From assembly GCF_900240265.1 (NCBI RefSeq), contig NZ_LT964739.1:1448664-1512663 (forward strand): a stretch of DNA of 64,000 nt, read 5' to 3'. The notes beneath the pieces are model-generated. The model was not told the DNA's origin and did no database searches. It was given only the letters and a program-made list of their open reading frames with translations. The stretch comes from Galactobacillus timonensis (GTDB lineage: Bacteria; Bacillota_I; Bacilli_A; Erysipelotrichales; Erysipelotrichaceae). A program made the position numbers and the translations under genes. Below are positions 1 to 7,748 of this stretch, in pieces. The number at the start of each line of letters is the position of its first letter. Within the stretch, counting starts at the first letter, position 1.

Positions 1-583
1 TGCGGATCATGTGCCATTTGCCGGCTCCCAGTGCCAGAGCACCTTCCCGGTAGCTGTCTGGAACTGTCTTGAGGCTTTCCTGGGTCGTACGGATGATCGT
101 CGGCAGCGTCATGATGACAAGGGTCAGCGATCCGGCCAGCAATCCGGTGCCAAGGCCGAAGAACTGGCAGAAGATCAGCATGCCGGCAAGACCGTAGATG
201 ATCGAAGGAATACCGGAGAGACATTCGGTCGCAAATTCAATGACCTGTACCAGTCTGATGTTGGTCGCATATTCATTGAGGTAGATGGCTGCACACACAC
301 CGATCGGGAGAACGATGATCAGCGTCATGATGACCATGTACAGGGTGTTGAGGATATTCGGCAGAATGCCGTACGTGTTGCGCAGGACGGAAGGCTCTGT
401 TGACAGCATTTCCCAGGTGATGTTCGGGAGGCCGCGGAACAGAATGTAGCCGATGATGAAGACAAGAATGGCAAGAATCAGAACGAAGGAGATGATCATC
501 AGGGCATTGAGCAGCCGGATCTTACGCTTGCGGGAAGTCGAGATCGAATCGATCGGTTCCGCATTTACCTGTTTTGTGGACAT
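1..583 (-). CDS. pstA: Phosphate ABC transporter permease PstA (C-terminus cut by window edge)
   Basis: Inner-membrane permease that pairs with PstC to carry phosphate released by PstS, powered by PstB (outside the window). About 194 residues are visible. A basic N-terminus (SRKRKIRLL) precedes a first membrane segment at about residues 26-48. The typical permease loop with EGALALGAGKW lies near the cut, matching the EAA motif that contacts the ATPase. I chose the ATG at 583 because an AGGAGG sits just upstream, inside the end of pstC; the pstC stop is only 4 bases before it, so the two are translationally coupled. It is the third gene of the pstSCA operon. The family call is secure; the C-terminus is simply missing because of the window edge. 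Confidence 0.95.
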   Translation of the reverse strand, partial: MSTKQVNAEPIDSISTSRKRKIRLLNALMIISFVLILAILVFIIGYILFRGLPNITWEMLSTEPSVLRNTYGILPNILNTLYMVIMTLIIVLPIGVCAAIYLNEYATNIRLVQVIEFATECLSGIPSIIYGLAGMLIFCQFFGLGTGLLAGSLTLVIMTLPTIIRTTQESLKTVPDSYREGALALGAGKWHMIR

Positions 584-587
584 AGGG

Positions 588-1466
588 TCAGTCCTCCTTC
601 TTCTTGATCACGAAATTCAGAAGGAACATGATCAGCATTACAAAAATGAACAGAACCAGGGCGATGGAGAACAGAGCTTCACGCTGCAGGCCGCTTGCAT
701 AGGACATTTCCGATGCGACGGCAGTTGTCAGGAAGCGGACGCTCTTGAAGAGGGAAGGCATGTTGGCGACGTTGCCGGATACCATCATGATTGCCATGGC
801 TTCGCCGATCGCACGGCCTACACCCTGAACAACAGCAGCTGCGATGCCGGAACTTGCGGCCGGTAGGGAGACCTTGAAGACGGTTTCGGTATAGGTTGCA
901 CCAAGGGCGAGGCTTGCCTCCTCATACTCCTTCGGGACGGCATTGAGTGCCGTTTCAGAGACGGAGATGATGGCGGGAAGAATCATGACGCTCAGGACGA
1001 TGATGGCAGTGAAGAGGCAGGATCCGTTGGCAATGTGGAATGTCTTCATGACCATCGGAACGACGACGATCATGCCGACAAGACCATAGACAACCGAAGG
1101 AATGCCGGCCAGCAGTTCGACGGCGCTGCGGATCAATGAAGCGATCTTTGGCGACGCAATCTTTGAGAGATAGATGGCGCACAGCAGTCCGACCGGTACG
1201 GCGATGATGATGGCGCCGAGGGTGCCGTAGAAGGAGGTGAGAATGAACGGCAGGATGCCGAATTTCGGGTCGGCTGCGGTGGAAGCCCAGACGGTTCCGA
1301 AGAGAAAGTTGGTGATACCGATCTTACCGATGGCCGGTACGCCGGAAACGATCAGAAAGGCGGAGATGAAGATGACGAAGGCAATCGAGAGGATGCCGAA
1401 GAAGAACATGAGTCCATGCATGAACGCTTCGACAGCGGCGGCCCGGGGATTTTTAGTTTTCTGCAT
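588..1466 (-). CDS. pstC: Phosphate ABC transporter permease PstC
   Basis: Second membrane subunit of the PstSCAB phosphate importer. The 292-residue product has about six hydrophobic segments, the first at about residues 15-40, and the permease EAA-type loop (EEASLALGATYTETVFKV) around residues 180-197. I start it at the ATG at 1466 and not the in-frame codon at 1484, because AAGGAG lies 5 bases before 1466. The gene follows pstS by 75 bases that contain a hairpin, and is 4 bases from pstA. Length and order match Gram-positive pst operons. Confidence 0.96.
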   Translation of the reverse strand: MQKTKNPRAAAVEAFMHGLMFFFGILSIAFVIFISAFLIVSGVPAIGKIGITNFLFGTVWASTAADPKFGILPFILTSFYGTLGAIIIAVPVGLLCAIYLSKIASPKIASLIRSAVELLAGIPSVVYGLVGMIVVVPMVMKTFHIANGSCLFTAIIVLSVMILPAIISVSETALNAVPKEYEEASLALGATYTETVFKVSLPAASSGIAAAVVQGVGRAIGEAMAIMMVSGNVANMPSLFKSVRFLTTAVASEMSYASGLQREALFSIALVLFIFVMLIMFLLNFVIKKKED

Positions 1467-1489
1467 ACTTCTCCTTATACGCAACGATA

Positions 1490-1513
1490 CCGCCAGAGCA
1501 GATGCGCTGGCGG
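1490..1513 (-). promoter_or_regulatory. Intercistronic hairpin between pstS and pstC
   Basis: A 7-bp perfect stem (CCGCCAG / CTGGCGG) with a 10-base loop lies between the pstS stop and the pstC ribosome binding site. It has no following T run, so it is not a full intrinsic terminator. Such hairpins after a binding-protein gene often protect the upstream mRNA, giving more binding protein than permease. That role is inference. Confidence 0.5.
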
Positions 1514-1541
1514 CAGGGTGCGTTCAATGACGAATCTGAGA

Positions 1542-2420
1542 TTACTTCTTGCTGGTAGGTACAGCGCCTGCAGCTTCAATCAGCGACGCAGCTTCATCGC
1601 TCTGTGCAAATTCAAGGAACGCCCTGGCCGCATCAGAGAGTGTAGCGGAATCGTTGGTGATCATATTGAAGTCACGCTGAATCTTGTAAGTACCATCGAG
1701 AACTGTTTCTTCCGAGGGAGCAACGCCTTCAACCGTCAGCGTCTTGATGCTGTCATCAACAGCTGCCAGAGAAGCGTAGCCGATTGCGTTGGGGTTGGCG
1801 CCGACTGCCTGGATGACAGCGCCGGTGGAAGTCAGTTCCTGAGCGAGCTTGCAGTTGTCCTTGGTGTCAGTGATGGTTTCGAAGCCGTCACGCGTTCCGC
1901 TTCCTGCTTCACGTCCGATGACAACGATTTCAGCATCGTCGCCGCCGACATCTTTCCAGTTCGTGATTTCGCCGGTGTAGATCCTGGCAATCTGATCGAT
2001 GCTCAGATCGGTGACAGGGTTGTCATTGTTGACGATCATGGCGATACCATCGATTGCGACCGTAATCTGGGTCAGACCGTTCTTTTCATCATCCTTGAGG
2101 TCGCGGGATGCCAGTCCAATGTCGCAGGAACCTTCGGTGACAGCCGTGATTCCGGAACCGGAACCTGTCGGGTTGTAAGTGACGGTGACGTTCGGATACT
2201 TTTCAGAGAAAGCTTCGGACAGGGCGCCGATGACCTTTTCCATGGATGTGGAGCCATCGGTGGAAACCGTTCCGCTGAGATCTGCAGTTGCTTCGGAAGC
2301 TGCTGCACTGGTAGCTGCTGCAGCAGTGGATGCAGATGCGGAAGACGATGATCCGCAGCCTGCCAGCATTGCGACTGCCAGCAGTGCAGATGTAATACCC
2401 TTGATGCTCTTCATATTCAT
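1542..2420 (-). CDS. pstS: Phosphate-binding lipoprotein PstS
   Basis: Extracellular lipoprotein that captures phosphate for PstCAB. The 292-residue product starts with a basic and hydrophobic signal peptide ending in a lipobox (MLAGC), followed by a Ser/Ala-rich linker. The phosphate-binding segments are recognisable: GSTSMEKVI near the N-terminus of the mature domain, ASRDLKD, and the strongly conserved GREAGSGTRDGFE. I chose the ATG at 2420, 4 bases after AGGAGG; a second ATG at 2414 is also possible. It is the first gene of the pst operon and is preceded by a PhoP box (2481-2497), so it should be induced when phosphate is scarce. Confidence 0.97.
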   Translation of the reverse strand: MNMKSIKGITSALLAVAMLAGCGSSSSASASTAAAATSAAASEATADLSGTVSTDGSTSMEKVIGALSEAFSEKYPNVTVTYNPTGSGSGITAVTEGSCDIGLASRDLKDDEKNGLTQITVAIDGIAMIVNNDNPVTDLSIDQIARIYTGEITNWKDVGGDDAEIVVIGREAGSGTRDGFETITDTKDNCKLAQELTSTGAVIQAVGANPNAIGYASLAAVDDSIKTLTVEGVAPSEETVLDGTYKIQRDFNMITNDSATLSDAARAFLEFAQSDEAASLIEAAGAVPTSKK

Positions 2421-2442
2421 TTTTCCTCCTGATACATGAGGC

Positions 2443-2497
2443 ATGATAAAAAACCACGGTAAAGAACATTACCGTGGTATTGTAAAAACTTTGTAAA
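2443..2497 (-). promoter_or_regulatory. PhoP box and probable pstS promoter
   Basis: On the minus strand two TTTACA hexamers (2497-2492 and 2486-2481) are separated by 5 bases, an 11-base repeat period. This matches the direct-repeat arrangement known for PhoP in Bacillus. A TATCAT hexamer at 2448-2443 would serve as the -10, putting the start near 2436 and the PhoP repeats at about -45 to -61. The hexamers are seen; the promoter assignment is inferred. Confidence 0.7.
2447..2478 (-). terminator. Rho-independent terminator of trpS
   Basis: A perfect 10-bp stem (ACCACGGTAA / TTACCGTGGT, loop 6) is followed on the minus strand by six T residues. It lies 35 bases after the trpS stop. It also sits between the PhoP box and the pstS start, so the two operons share this spacer. 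Confidence 0.9.
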
Positions 2498-2512
2498 ATA
2501 TGGTTTTTCGGC

Positions 2513-3505
2513 TTAGAAGTGAATTTCCATGCCGAGAGCACGCTGTACCAGATCCAGCTTTGCGGCGGCAATGGGACGTGCCTTGGCGGCACCTGCCTGC
2601 AGAACATCTTCGATCATGCCGGAAGTGGTGACTTCGCGGTACTTCTTCTGGATTCCTTCCAGCGTTGTGCATACACTGTCGGCGACGGCACTCTTGAAGT
2701 CGCCATAGCCTTTGCCGGCAAACTCTTCTTCAATGGCAGAATAGGGTCTGTCATTGTTGAGTGAGGAATAGATCTGGATCAGATTGGATACGCCGGGCTG
2801 GTTTTCAGGATCGAACCTGATCTGGTTGAGAGAGTCGGTCTTGGCGCTCATCACCTTTTTGCGGGCGGCGTCAAGATCGTCGAGCAGATAGATGCAGCCC
2901 TTGTTGATGCCGTCGGACTTGGACATCTTCCGGGTCGGATCGGAGAGTGACATGATGCGGGCACCGACCTTGCCGATGAGAGGTTCCGGAAGCTTGAACA
3001 GTTCGCCGTAGCGGTTGTTCATGCGGGCCGCAACGTCGCGGGTCAGTTCGACATGCTGCTTCTGATCTTCGCCGACCGGTACATAGTCCGGATCATACAG
3101 GAGAATATCGGCAGCCATCAGGGCCGGATAGGTATACAGGCCGCCGGAAAGGTTCTTTTCGCCCTTGGCCTGCTTGTCCTTGAACTGGGTCATGCGGTTG
3201 AGTTCGCCCATGTAGGTGTTGCAGCACATGATGTAGCCGAGCTGGGCGTGCTCCTTGACATCGGTCTGCAGGAAGATGGTTGCCCGGTTGGGGTCCAGGC
3301 CGCAGGCAAGATACAGAGCGACACAGTCGTACAGATTCTTTTTCAGCTGTTCCGGTTCCTGCGGGACAGTGATGCAGTGCAGGTTGGCGATGAAGGCGAA
3401 CATTTCGTATTGATCCTGGTATTCGACGAAGTGATGCAGAGCGCCGATGTAGCTGCCCAGATGAAGCTGGCCCGTAGGCTTGATTCCCGATAACATGCGT
3501 TTCAT
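2513..3505 (-). CDS. trpS: Tryptophanyl-tRNA synthetase
   Basis: Charges tRNA-Trp with tryptophan in the cytoplasm. The 330-residue product is full length for bacterial TrpRS. It shows the class I signature near the N-terminus (KPTGQLHLGSYIGAL, the HIGH-type motif) and RKMSKS at about residues 190-195. The ATG at 3505 is preceded by TGGAGG with 9-base spacing. The gene is alone in its transcript: a T-box leader lies upstream (3546-3770) and an intrinsic terminator follows. Expression should therefore rise when uncharged tRNA-Trp accumulates. Confidence 0.97.
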   Translation of the reverse strand: MKRMLSGIKPTGQLHLGSYIGALHHFVEYQDQYEMFAFIANLHCITVPQEPEQLKKNLYDCVALYLACGLDPNRATIFLQTDVKEHAQLGYIMCCNTYMGELNRMTQFKDKQAKGEKNLSGGLYTYPALMAADILLYDPDYVPVGEDQKQHVELTRDVAARMNNRYGELFKLPEPLIGKVGARIMSLSDPTRKMSKSDGINKGCIYLLDDLDAARKKVMSAKTDSLNQIRFDPENQPGVSNLIQIYSSLNNDRPYSAIEEEFAGKGYGDFKSAVADSVCTTLEGIQKKYREVTTSGMIEDVLQAGAAKARPIAAAKLDLVQRALGMEIHF

Positions 3506-3545
3506 AATGTATTTCCTCCAATACGTTCAATCAAACTCATCGAAA

Positions 3546-3770
3546 CAAATAAAAGCGCCCCAGAAACTGGGACGCATGGCTTCTATGCGCGGTACCACCC
3601 GGATTACGGATGATATTCATCCGTCACTCTTCTGCGATAATGGTGCAGTCCATTTTACTCCCGGGTTCCATGAAGGTATTTTCTGCGGCAGCTTTCACCA
3701 GATCTGCCTCGCTTTTGTAGAAAACAGGATTCCTTCGCTGCGCCCGATCAACGTACGCTCATTCTAGTAT
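3546..3770 (-). promoter_or_regulatory. T-box leader of trpS
   Basis: On the minus strand, the conserved T-box GGGTGGTACCGCG lies at about 3600-3588. It is followed by a terminator stem GCGTCCCAG / CTGGGGCGC with a TTTT tail ending near 3548. The upstream 160 bases can form the Stem I region; a TGG in the context TTCATGGAACC (about 3671-3661) is a plausible tryptophan specifier, but I could not fold it to prove this. Uncharged tRNA-Trp would stabilise the antiterminator and allow trpS transcription. Confidence 0.9.
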
Positions 3771-3785
3771 CTTTTCTGCTGATGC

Positions 3786-4496
3786 TCAATAAAAATCGAT
3801 GGATACGACATGGAGCACTTGATCGGCACTAACGGTGAAGCGTACATTCATGCCGGCGTACTTGAGGCCATAGATACGGGATTCATCCTGCTGGTAGGCG
3901 GGGCGGGGATCCTGGGCAAGAATTAAAGTAAGCGTCGATAACACATCGGTCGGGATCTTTTCTTTCAGAATATCGGGTATTTCGACAGTAAGGCGGGGGC
4001 GGGGAAGAGCAGCCATGCCTTCTTCGGCATCCGGAATACTGTCGCTGTAGGGAATGTAGGGCTTGATGTCATAGACCGGTGTCCCGTCCACCAGATCGAC
4101 GCCGCGGATCCTGATCGAATAATTGTCTTCATCGATCTCTTCGATGCGCACGGCGGAAAGGCCGAGCGGATTGGGGCGGAACGGTGACCGTGTTGCAAAG
4201 ACACCCATGCGTACATTTCCGCCCAGACGCGGGGGACGTACGGTCGGTGACCAGCCGGGCTTCGACAGGGTGAAGCCCCAGATCAGCCAGAGGTGGGAAT
4301 ACTGGGAAAGACCATGAAAGACACCCGGCTTCTGATAGCCCGGCGTGAGGACGATCGTTCCCTTGAGGTCCTTGATGATGTCAGCCTGGCGGGGGATGCC
4401 GAACTTTTCGGGAAAATCGGTATGAACGATGGCCACCGGTTTCACCTCGAGCGATTCAAACGAAGGCGAAAGATTGGGATTACTGTCTTTGTTCAT
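3786..4496 (-). CDS. trmO: tRNA (N6-threonylcarbamoyladenosine(37)-N6)-methyltransferase TrmO
   Basis: SAM-dependent enzyme of the TsaA/VirR-like family that methylates t6A37 of certain tRNAs. The 236-residue protein has the family core: PVAIVHTDFPEKFGIPRQ near residue 20, then YSHLWLIWGF, RPPRLGGNVRMGVFATRSPFRPNPLGLSAVR and the GVDLVDGTPVYDIKPYIPY segment, in normal order. No Shine-Dalgarno is visible. Instead TACAAT (4508-4503) ends exactly 6 bases before the ATG, so the mRNA may be leaderless. It is a single gene between the trpS T-box and the desulfoferrodoxin terminator. Confidence 0.93.
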   Translation of the reverse strand: MNKDSNPNLSPSFESLEVKPVAIVHTDFPEKFGIPRQADIIKDLKGTIVLTPGYQKPGVFHGLSQYSHLWLIWGFTLSKPGWSPTVRPPRLGGNVRMGVFATRSPFRPNPLGLSAVRIEEIDEDNYSIRIRGVDLVDGTPVYDIKPYIPYSDSIPDAEEGMAALPRPRLTVEIPDILKEKIPTDVLSTLTLILAQDPRPAYQQDESRIYGLKYAGMNVRFTVSADQVLHVVSIDFY

Positions 4497-4531
4497 GATT
4501 TTATTGTAGAAGAATTCATACCGGACAGAAA

Positions 4532-4557
4532 TAAAAAAAGGCTTCCCGAAGGAAGCC
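4532..4557 (-). terminator. Terminator of the desulfoferrodoxin gene
   Basis: The stem GGCTTCC / GGAAGCC closes a TTCG tetraloop and is followed on the minus strand by seven T residues. It lies 14 bases past the desulfoferrodoxin stop, a classic intrinsic terminator. Confidence 0.95.
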
Positions 4558-4570
4558 GGTAATTGTGAAT

Positions 4571-4948
4571 TTATGCTTCTGTTTTCCAGAGACCGTGCAG
4601 ATTGCAGTATTCGTAGACGGCGATGACCTTTTCGTTTTCGAAGAACTTGACCTGAGGCTTGTCACCCGGTTTCAGCTCTGCGACGCGGAATCCGTTTTCC
4701 GTCTCGAGTACGATCCACTGAATATAGTGCTCCGGCAGCATCGGATGTTCTACGGAGCCAACCGTTACAGTAATGGTGTTGCCTTCACGGGTTACGACCG
4801 GAACGTGCTTCTCCTGTGCAGCATCCGTGGTGTTGGGCTCAAGTACGGTCATTTCCTTTCCGCAGCACATCGTAGGGCACGGGCTGTCCTTGAGTACGAC
4901 GGCAATCTTGCCGCAGGTGTCGCAGCGAACGAACTTTAATGATTTCAT
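4571..4948 (-). CDS. dfx: Desulfoferrodoxin-type superoxide reductase
   Basis: Reduces superoxide to peroxide without making oxygen, typical of anaerobes. The 125-residue protein has both domains. The N-terminal desulforedoxin-like part has four cysteines (CDTC and the later MCC motif) to hold a rubredoxin-like iron. The C-terminal neelaredoxin-like part holds the active iron with histidines in EKHVPVV, VEHPM, EHYI and the terminal YCNLHGLW, which supplies the cysteine ligand and a histidine. The ATG at 4948 has AGGAGG 10 bases upstream. It is monocistronic with its own terminator. Confidence 0.95.
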   Translation of the reverse strand: MKSLKFVRCDTCGKIAVVLKDSPCPTMCCGKEMTVLEPNTTDAAQEKHVPVVTREGNTITVTVGSVEHPMLPEHYIQWIVLETENGFRVAELKPGDKPQVKFFENEKVIAVYEYCNLHGLWKTEA

Positions 4949-5030
4949 GATTATGTCCTCCTAACCAAACTATAGATGGTGGGAGGGATCCTGTACAGAA
5001 CTTTGCCCCGGCAAATTTGAAAACAGGCAA

Positions 5031-5053
5031 AATAAAACTCAGCTTACGCTGAG
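5031..5053 (-). terminator. Terminator of the tRNA-Lys transcript
   Basis: The 6-bp stem CTCAGC / GCTGAG with a 4-base loop is followed on the minus strand by TTTTATTTT. It lies 50 bases beyond the 3' end of tRNA-Lys. Confidence 0.8.
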
Positions 5054-5072
5054 GAATCGATGTATATACAAC

Positions 5073-5091
5073 CAGTGAGATTAACTCACTG
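5073..5091. repeat. Short inverted repeat between tRNA-Lys and its terminator
   Basis: CAGTGAG and CTCACTG form a perfect 7-bp stem with a 5-base loop. There is no T run. It may act as an RNA processing hairpin for trimming the tRNA 3' end; this is inference only. Confidence 0.5.
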
Positions 5092-5102
5092 ATACTTGTA
5101 AA

Positions 5103-5178
5103 TGGTGGTTCCTGAGGGGCTCGAACCCTCGACCCACTGATTAAGAGTCAGTTGCTCTACCAACTGAGCTAAGGAACC
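5103..5178 (-). tRNA. tRNA-Lys (anticodon CUU)
   Basis: The 76-base minus-strand sequence folds as a standard tRNA: acceptor stem GGTTCC... / ...GGAACC, D arm with AGCTCAGTTGGTAGAGC, anticodon loop CTCTTAA giving CUU (lysine, AAG), and T arm GGGTTCGAGCCC. The CCA end is encoded. It is a single-gene transcript with its own promoter (5203-5231) and terminator (5031-5053). Confidence 0.97.
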
Positions 5179-5202
5179 ATGCTCTCTTTCGAGTGCTTCA
5201 AT

Positions 5203-5231
5203 ATACTAGCGCCACCTATGCCCAAATGCAA
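5203..5231 (-). promoter_or_regulatory. Promoter of tRNA-Lys
   Basis: On the minus strand, -35 TTGCAT (5231-5226) and -10 TAGTAT (5208-5203) are separated by 17 bases. They sit 25 bases upstream of the mature tRNA 5' end. Confidence 0.65.
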
Positions 5232-5489
5232 TAGAAATTTTAAAAAAATCTTGACCAAAATTTGAAAATGGACAAATAGGATGACGACACTGCCGAGCTT
5301 TGAGGACAGAAGGCAATTCACTTTCTTATTCATGTATGTCGACGGAACATTCTGCTTTGGAATCACGTTTCAGTTCTGTTTCACGCAGAATGAAAATCCG
5401 GCTCGATGACAGGTATCATAGAGGCAGGAAACCATTGTGGTCTGCTATGATTTTAGAATTAATGGAAGAATGATAGAGAGGACAGGGAT
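5232..5489. other. Intergenic region upstream of glyA
   Basis: About 260 bases between the tRNA-Lys promoter and glyA. I saw no gene, riboswitch or strong repeat. The stretch is AT-rich at its left end. TATCAT and TATGAT hexamers near 5415-5450 could be -10 elements for glyA, but no convincing -35 partner was found. Confidence 0.4.
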
Positions 5490-6710
5490 ATGGAAGATCT
5501 TGAACTGGAAAACGCAATACACGCAGAAGAAGTGCGGCAGAGTCATAATATCGAGCTGATTGCGTCGGAGAACTTTGTTTCGAAGGAAGTACGGGAAGCC
5601 GCCGGGTCTGTTCTGACCAATAAATATGCGGAAGGCTATCCGGGCCATCGCTATTACGGTGGCTGCGCCAATGTTGATGTCGTCGAGAATCTGGCACGTG
5701 ACAGGGCCTGCCGGCTGTTTGGGGCGGATCATGCGAATGTGCAGCCTCACTCCGGATCACAGGCCAACATGGCTGCCTATTTCTCCCTTCTCAAGACGGG
5801 AGATACGATTCTCGGCATGGATCTTGCGGCAGGCGGACATCTGACGCATGGCGCCAAGGTATCATTCTCGGGCAAGTTCTTCAACAGTGTTTCCTATGGC
5901 GTTGATCGTGAGACGGAGCGGATCGATTACGATGCGGTCCGTAAGATCGCAAACGAGGTTCATCCGCAGATGATCGTCGCCGGTGCTTCGGCGTATGCGC
6001 GTGAAATCGACTTCGCCGAGTTCCGCAGGATTGCGGATGAATGCGGCGCGTACCTGATGGTGGACATGGCGCATATCGCCGGCCTTGTCGCGGCAGGATA
6101 CCATATGAACCCGGTGCCTTATGCGGATATCGTGACAACGACGACGCATAAGACGCTCCGCGGTCCGCGCGGGGGCATGATCCTTTGCCGTGAGCAGTAT
6201 GCAAAGGCGGTGGACCATGCTGTGTTCCCGATGCTGCAGGGTGGGCCGCTGTGCCATATCGTTGCGGCCAAGGCGGCATGTCTCTATGAGGCGCTGCAGC
6301 CGGAATTCAAGACCTATATCGGCAATGTCGTAGCCAATGCAAAGGCTCTGGGCGGGGCCCTGGAAGAAGAGGGTATGCGTCTTGTAACAGGAGGGACGGA
6401 CAATCATCTGGTCCTCGTCGATGTACTCAATTCGATCGGTGTCACCGGCGTTGAGGCGGAGAAGGCACTGGATGAAGTGAACATTACGGTAAATAAGAAC
6501 GCGATTCCGTTTGATACGACGAAGCCGACGGTCGATTCGGGTATTCGCCTTGGTTCGGCGGCGATGACAACCAAAGGCTACAGTGCAGATGATTTCCGCA
6601 CCATCGGCCATTGGATCGGAACGGTTCTTAAGAATAAGGATAATGCTGGAGTGAAGGCAAAAGTGAAGGAACAGGTGCTGGCCATGACGGCTGCCCATCC
6701 CTTTGAATAA
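5490..6710 (+). CDS. glyA: Serine hydroxymethyltransferase
   Basis: PLP enzyme converting serine and tetrahydrofolate to glycine and methylene-tetrahydrofolate, the main one-carbon source for purine and thymidylate synthesis. The 406-residue protein has the N-terminal [12 protein letters not shown] signature, [13 protein letters not shown], the [14 protein letters not shown] helix and the PLP-lysine motif [14 protein letters not shown] with Lys at about residue 221. GAGAGGAC precedes the ATG at 5490 with normal spacing. A rhodanese and pyrR follow closely on the same strand, so the three probably form one transcript ending at the 7587-7624 terminator. Confidence 0.97.
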   Translation: MEDLELENAIHAEEVRQSHNIELIASENFVSKEVREAAGSVLTNKYAEGYPGHRYYGGCANVDVVENLARDRACRLFGADHANVQPHSGSQANMAAYFSLLKTGDTILGMDLAAGGHLTHGAKVSFSGKFFNSVSYGVDRETERIDYDAVRKIANEVHPQMIVAGASAYAREIDFAEFRRIADECGAYLMVDMAHIAGLVAAGYHMNPVPYADIVTTTTHKTLRGPRGGMILCREQYAKAVDHAVFPMLQGGPLCHIVAAKAACLYEALQPEFKTYIGNVVANAKALGGALEEEGMRLVTGGTDNHLVLVDVLNSIGVTGVEAEKALDEVNITVNKNAIPFDTTKPTVDSGIRLGSAAMTTKGYSADDFRTIGHWIGTVLKNKDNAGVKAKVKEQVLAMTAAHPFE

Positions 6711-6728
6711 GCCGGAAGGAGTCAATTT

Positions 6729-7046
6729 ATGTTCAATTTCAGAAGGAAGGCTGCGCCCAACATCAATGCGATGCTTGAAACCGTTCATCAGACACCGGGT
6801 GCTGTGCTGATTGATGTGCGGGAGGTGGATGAATATCAGGAGGGCCATATTCCCGGGGCAGTGAATATTCCTCTTTCGTCGATCGGTGCGATCGAAACAA
6901 AGGTCCCGGACCATGATGCGCCGTTGTTCGTCTATTGTCACAGCGGTGCGCGCAGCGAGAAGGCAAAGCAGTATCTGGAGCAGGCAGGGTATCGTTCGGT
7001 GGTCAATATCGGCGGTATCATGGCCTATACAGGAAATCTGGAGTGA
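6729..7046 (+). CDS. Rhodanese-like domain protein
   Basis: Single-domain rhodanese of 105 residues, a cytoplasmic sulfur carrier or sulfurtransferase. Conserved features are LIDVREVDEYQEGHIPGAVNIPL and the active-site loop VYCHSGARS with the catalytic cysteine at about residue 70, followed by the usual helix and VVNIGGI strand. GGAAGGAG precedes the ATG. It lies 18 bases after glyA and 5 bases before pyrR. The physiological sulfur acceptor cannot be told from the sequence. Confidence 0.92.
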   Translation: MFNFRRKAAPNINAMLETVHQTPGAVLIDVREVDEYQEGHIPGAVNIPLSSIGAIETKVPDHDAPLFVYCHSGARSEKAKQYLEQAGYRSVVNIGGIMAYTGNLE

Positions 7047-7051
7047 AGTGT

Positions 7052-7588
7052 ATGGAATTCAAGGCACATCTGATGGATGAGGCGCAGCTGCGTCGTTCCG
7101 TTGCCCGCATTTCGCATGAAATCATTGAGAAAAACAACGGCGTGGACGGACTGTGTCTTCTTGGAATCCGGCGGCGCGGCGTTCCGCTTGCCCATATGAT
7201 TGCGGATAACATTCACGCCTTTGAGGGAAAGGATGTTCCGGTTGGGACGATCGATATTTCCCTTTACCGCGACGATCTTTCCGAGATGGGCGACCAGGCG
7301 AGGACCGGCAGCTGCGAAATCCCGATCGATCTGAAGGATCATACGATCATCCTGGTGGATGATGTGATCTATACGGGACGGACAGTTCGTGCCGGCATTG
7401 AGGCGGTATTTGCCCATGGGCGGCCGAAGTCGATTCAGCTGGCAGTGCTGGTGGACCGGGGACATCGGGAGCTGCCGCTGCGTCCGGACTATGTTGGCAA
7501 GAATGTTCCGACATCGCGTTCGGAACTGGTTGCCGTATGCCTGCCGGAATTCGACGGAAAAATGTGCGTGGATCTGTATTCAATGTAA
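7052..7588 (+). CDS. pyrR: Bifunctional pyr operon RNA-binding attenuator / uracil phosphoribosyltransferase PyrR
   Basis: The 178-residue product matches PyrR in full length. It has the PRPP-binding loop ILVDDVIYTGRTVRAG and the N-terminal MDEAQLRRSVARISHEIIE. In known members it binds pyr mRNA in response to UMP and has weak uracil phosphoribosyltransferase activity. I start it at the ATG at 7052, preceded by GGAG; longer upstream starts run into the rhodanese gene. No pyr biosynthetic gene or anti-antiterminator element is in the window, so its targets lie elsewhere. It sits at the end of the glyA transcript. Confidence 0.93.
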   Translation: MEFKAHLMDEAQLRRSVARISHEIIEKNNGVDGLCLLGIRRRGVPLAHMIADNIHAFEGKDVPVGTIDISLYRDDLSEMGDQARTGSCEIPIDLKDHTIILVDDVIYTGRTVRAGIEAVFAHGRPKSIQLAVLVDRGHRELPLRPDYVGKNVPTSRSELVAVCLPEFDGKMCVDLYSM

Positions 7589-7624
7589 AACGGGAAAGCA
7601 ATGTGGTTTTCCCGTTTTTTTTTC
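7587..7624 (+). terminator. Terminator after pyrR
   Basis: AAAACGGGAAA and TTTTCCCGTTTT form a long stem with a run of nine T residues directly after. It begins at the pyrR stop codon. Confidence 0.92.
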
Positions 7625-7638
7625 TTTGTCCTGTGTGT

Positions 7639-7702
7639 TTTACAATTTCTTTACATGGATTTGATCGCGGTGCGATGACACTGATTTCACAAGGACTTTA
7701 CA
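7639..7702 (+). promoter_or_regulatory. Two tandem PhoP boxes upstream of phoP
   Basis: Two pairs of TTNACA hexamers are present: TTTACA at 7639 and 7650, and TTCACA at 7686 and TTTACA at 7697. Each pair has the 11-base period (6+5) seen at the pst promoter. This suggests the two-component system controls its own transcription. The -10 is not clear. Confidence 0.7.
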
Positions 7703-7748
7703 ATGAAAGTGAAATAAGAATATGTAAAACGATGGGGAAGGTGAGAAG

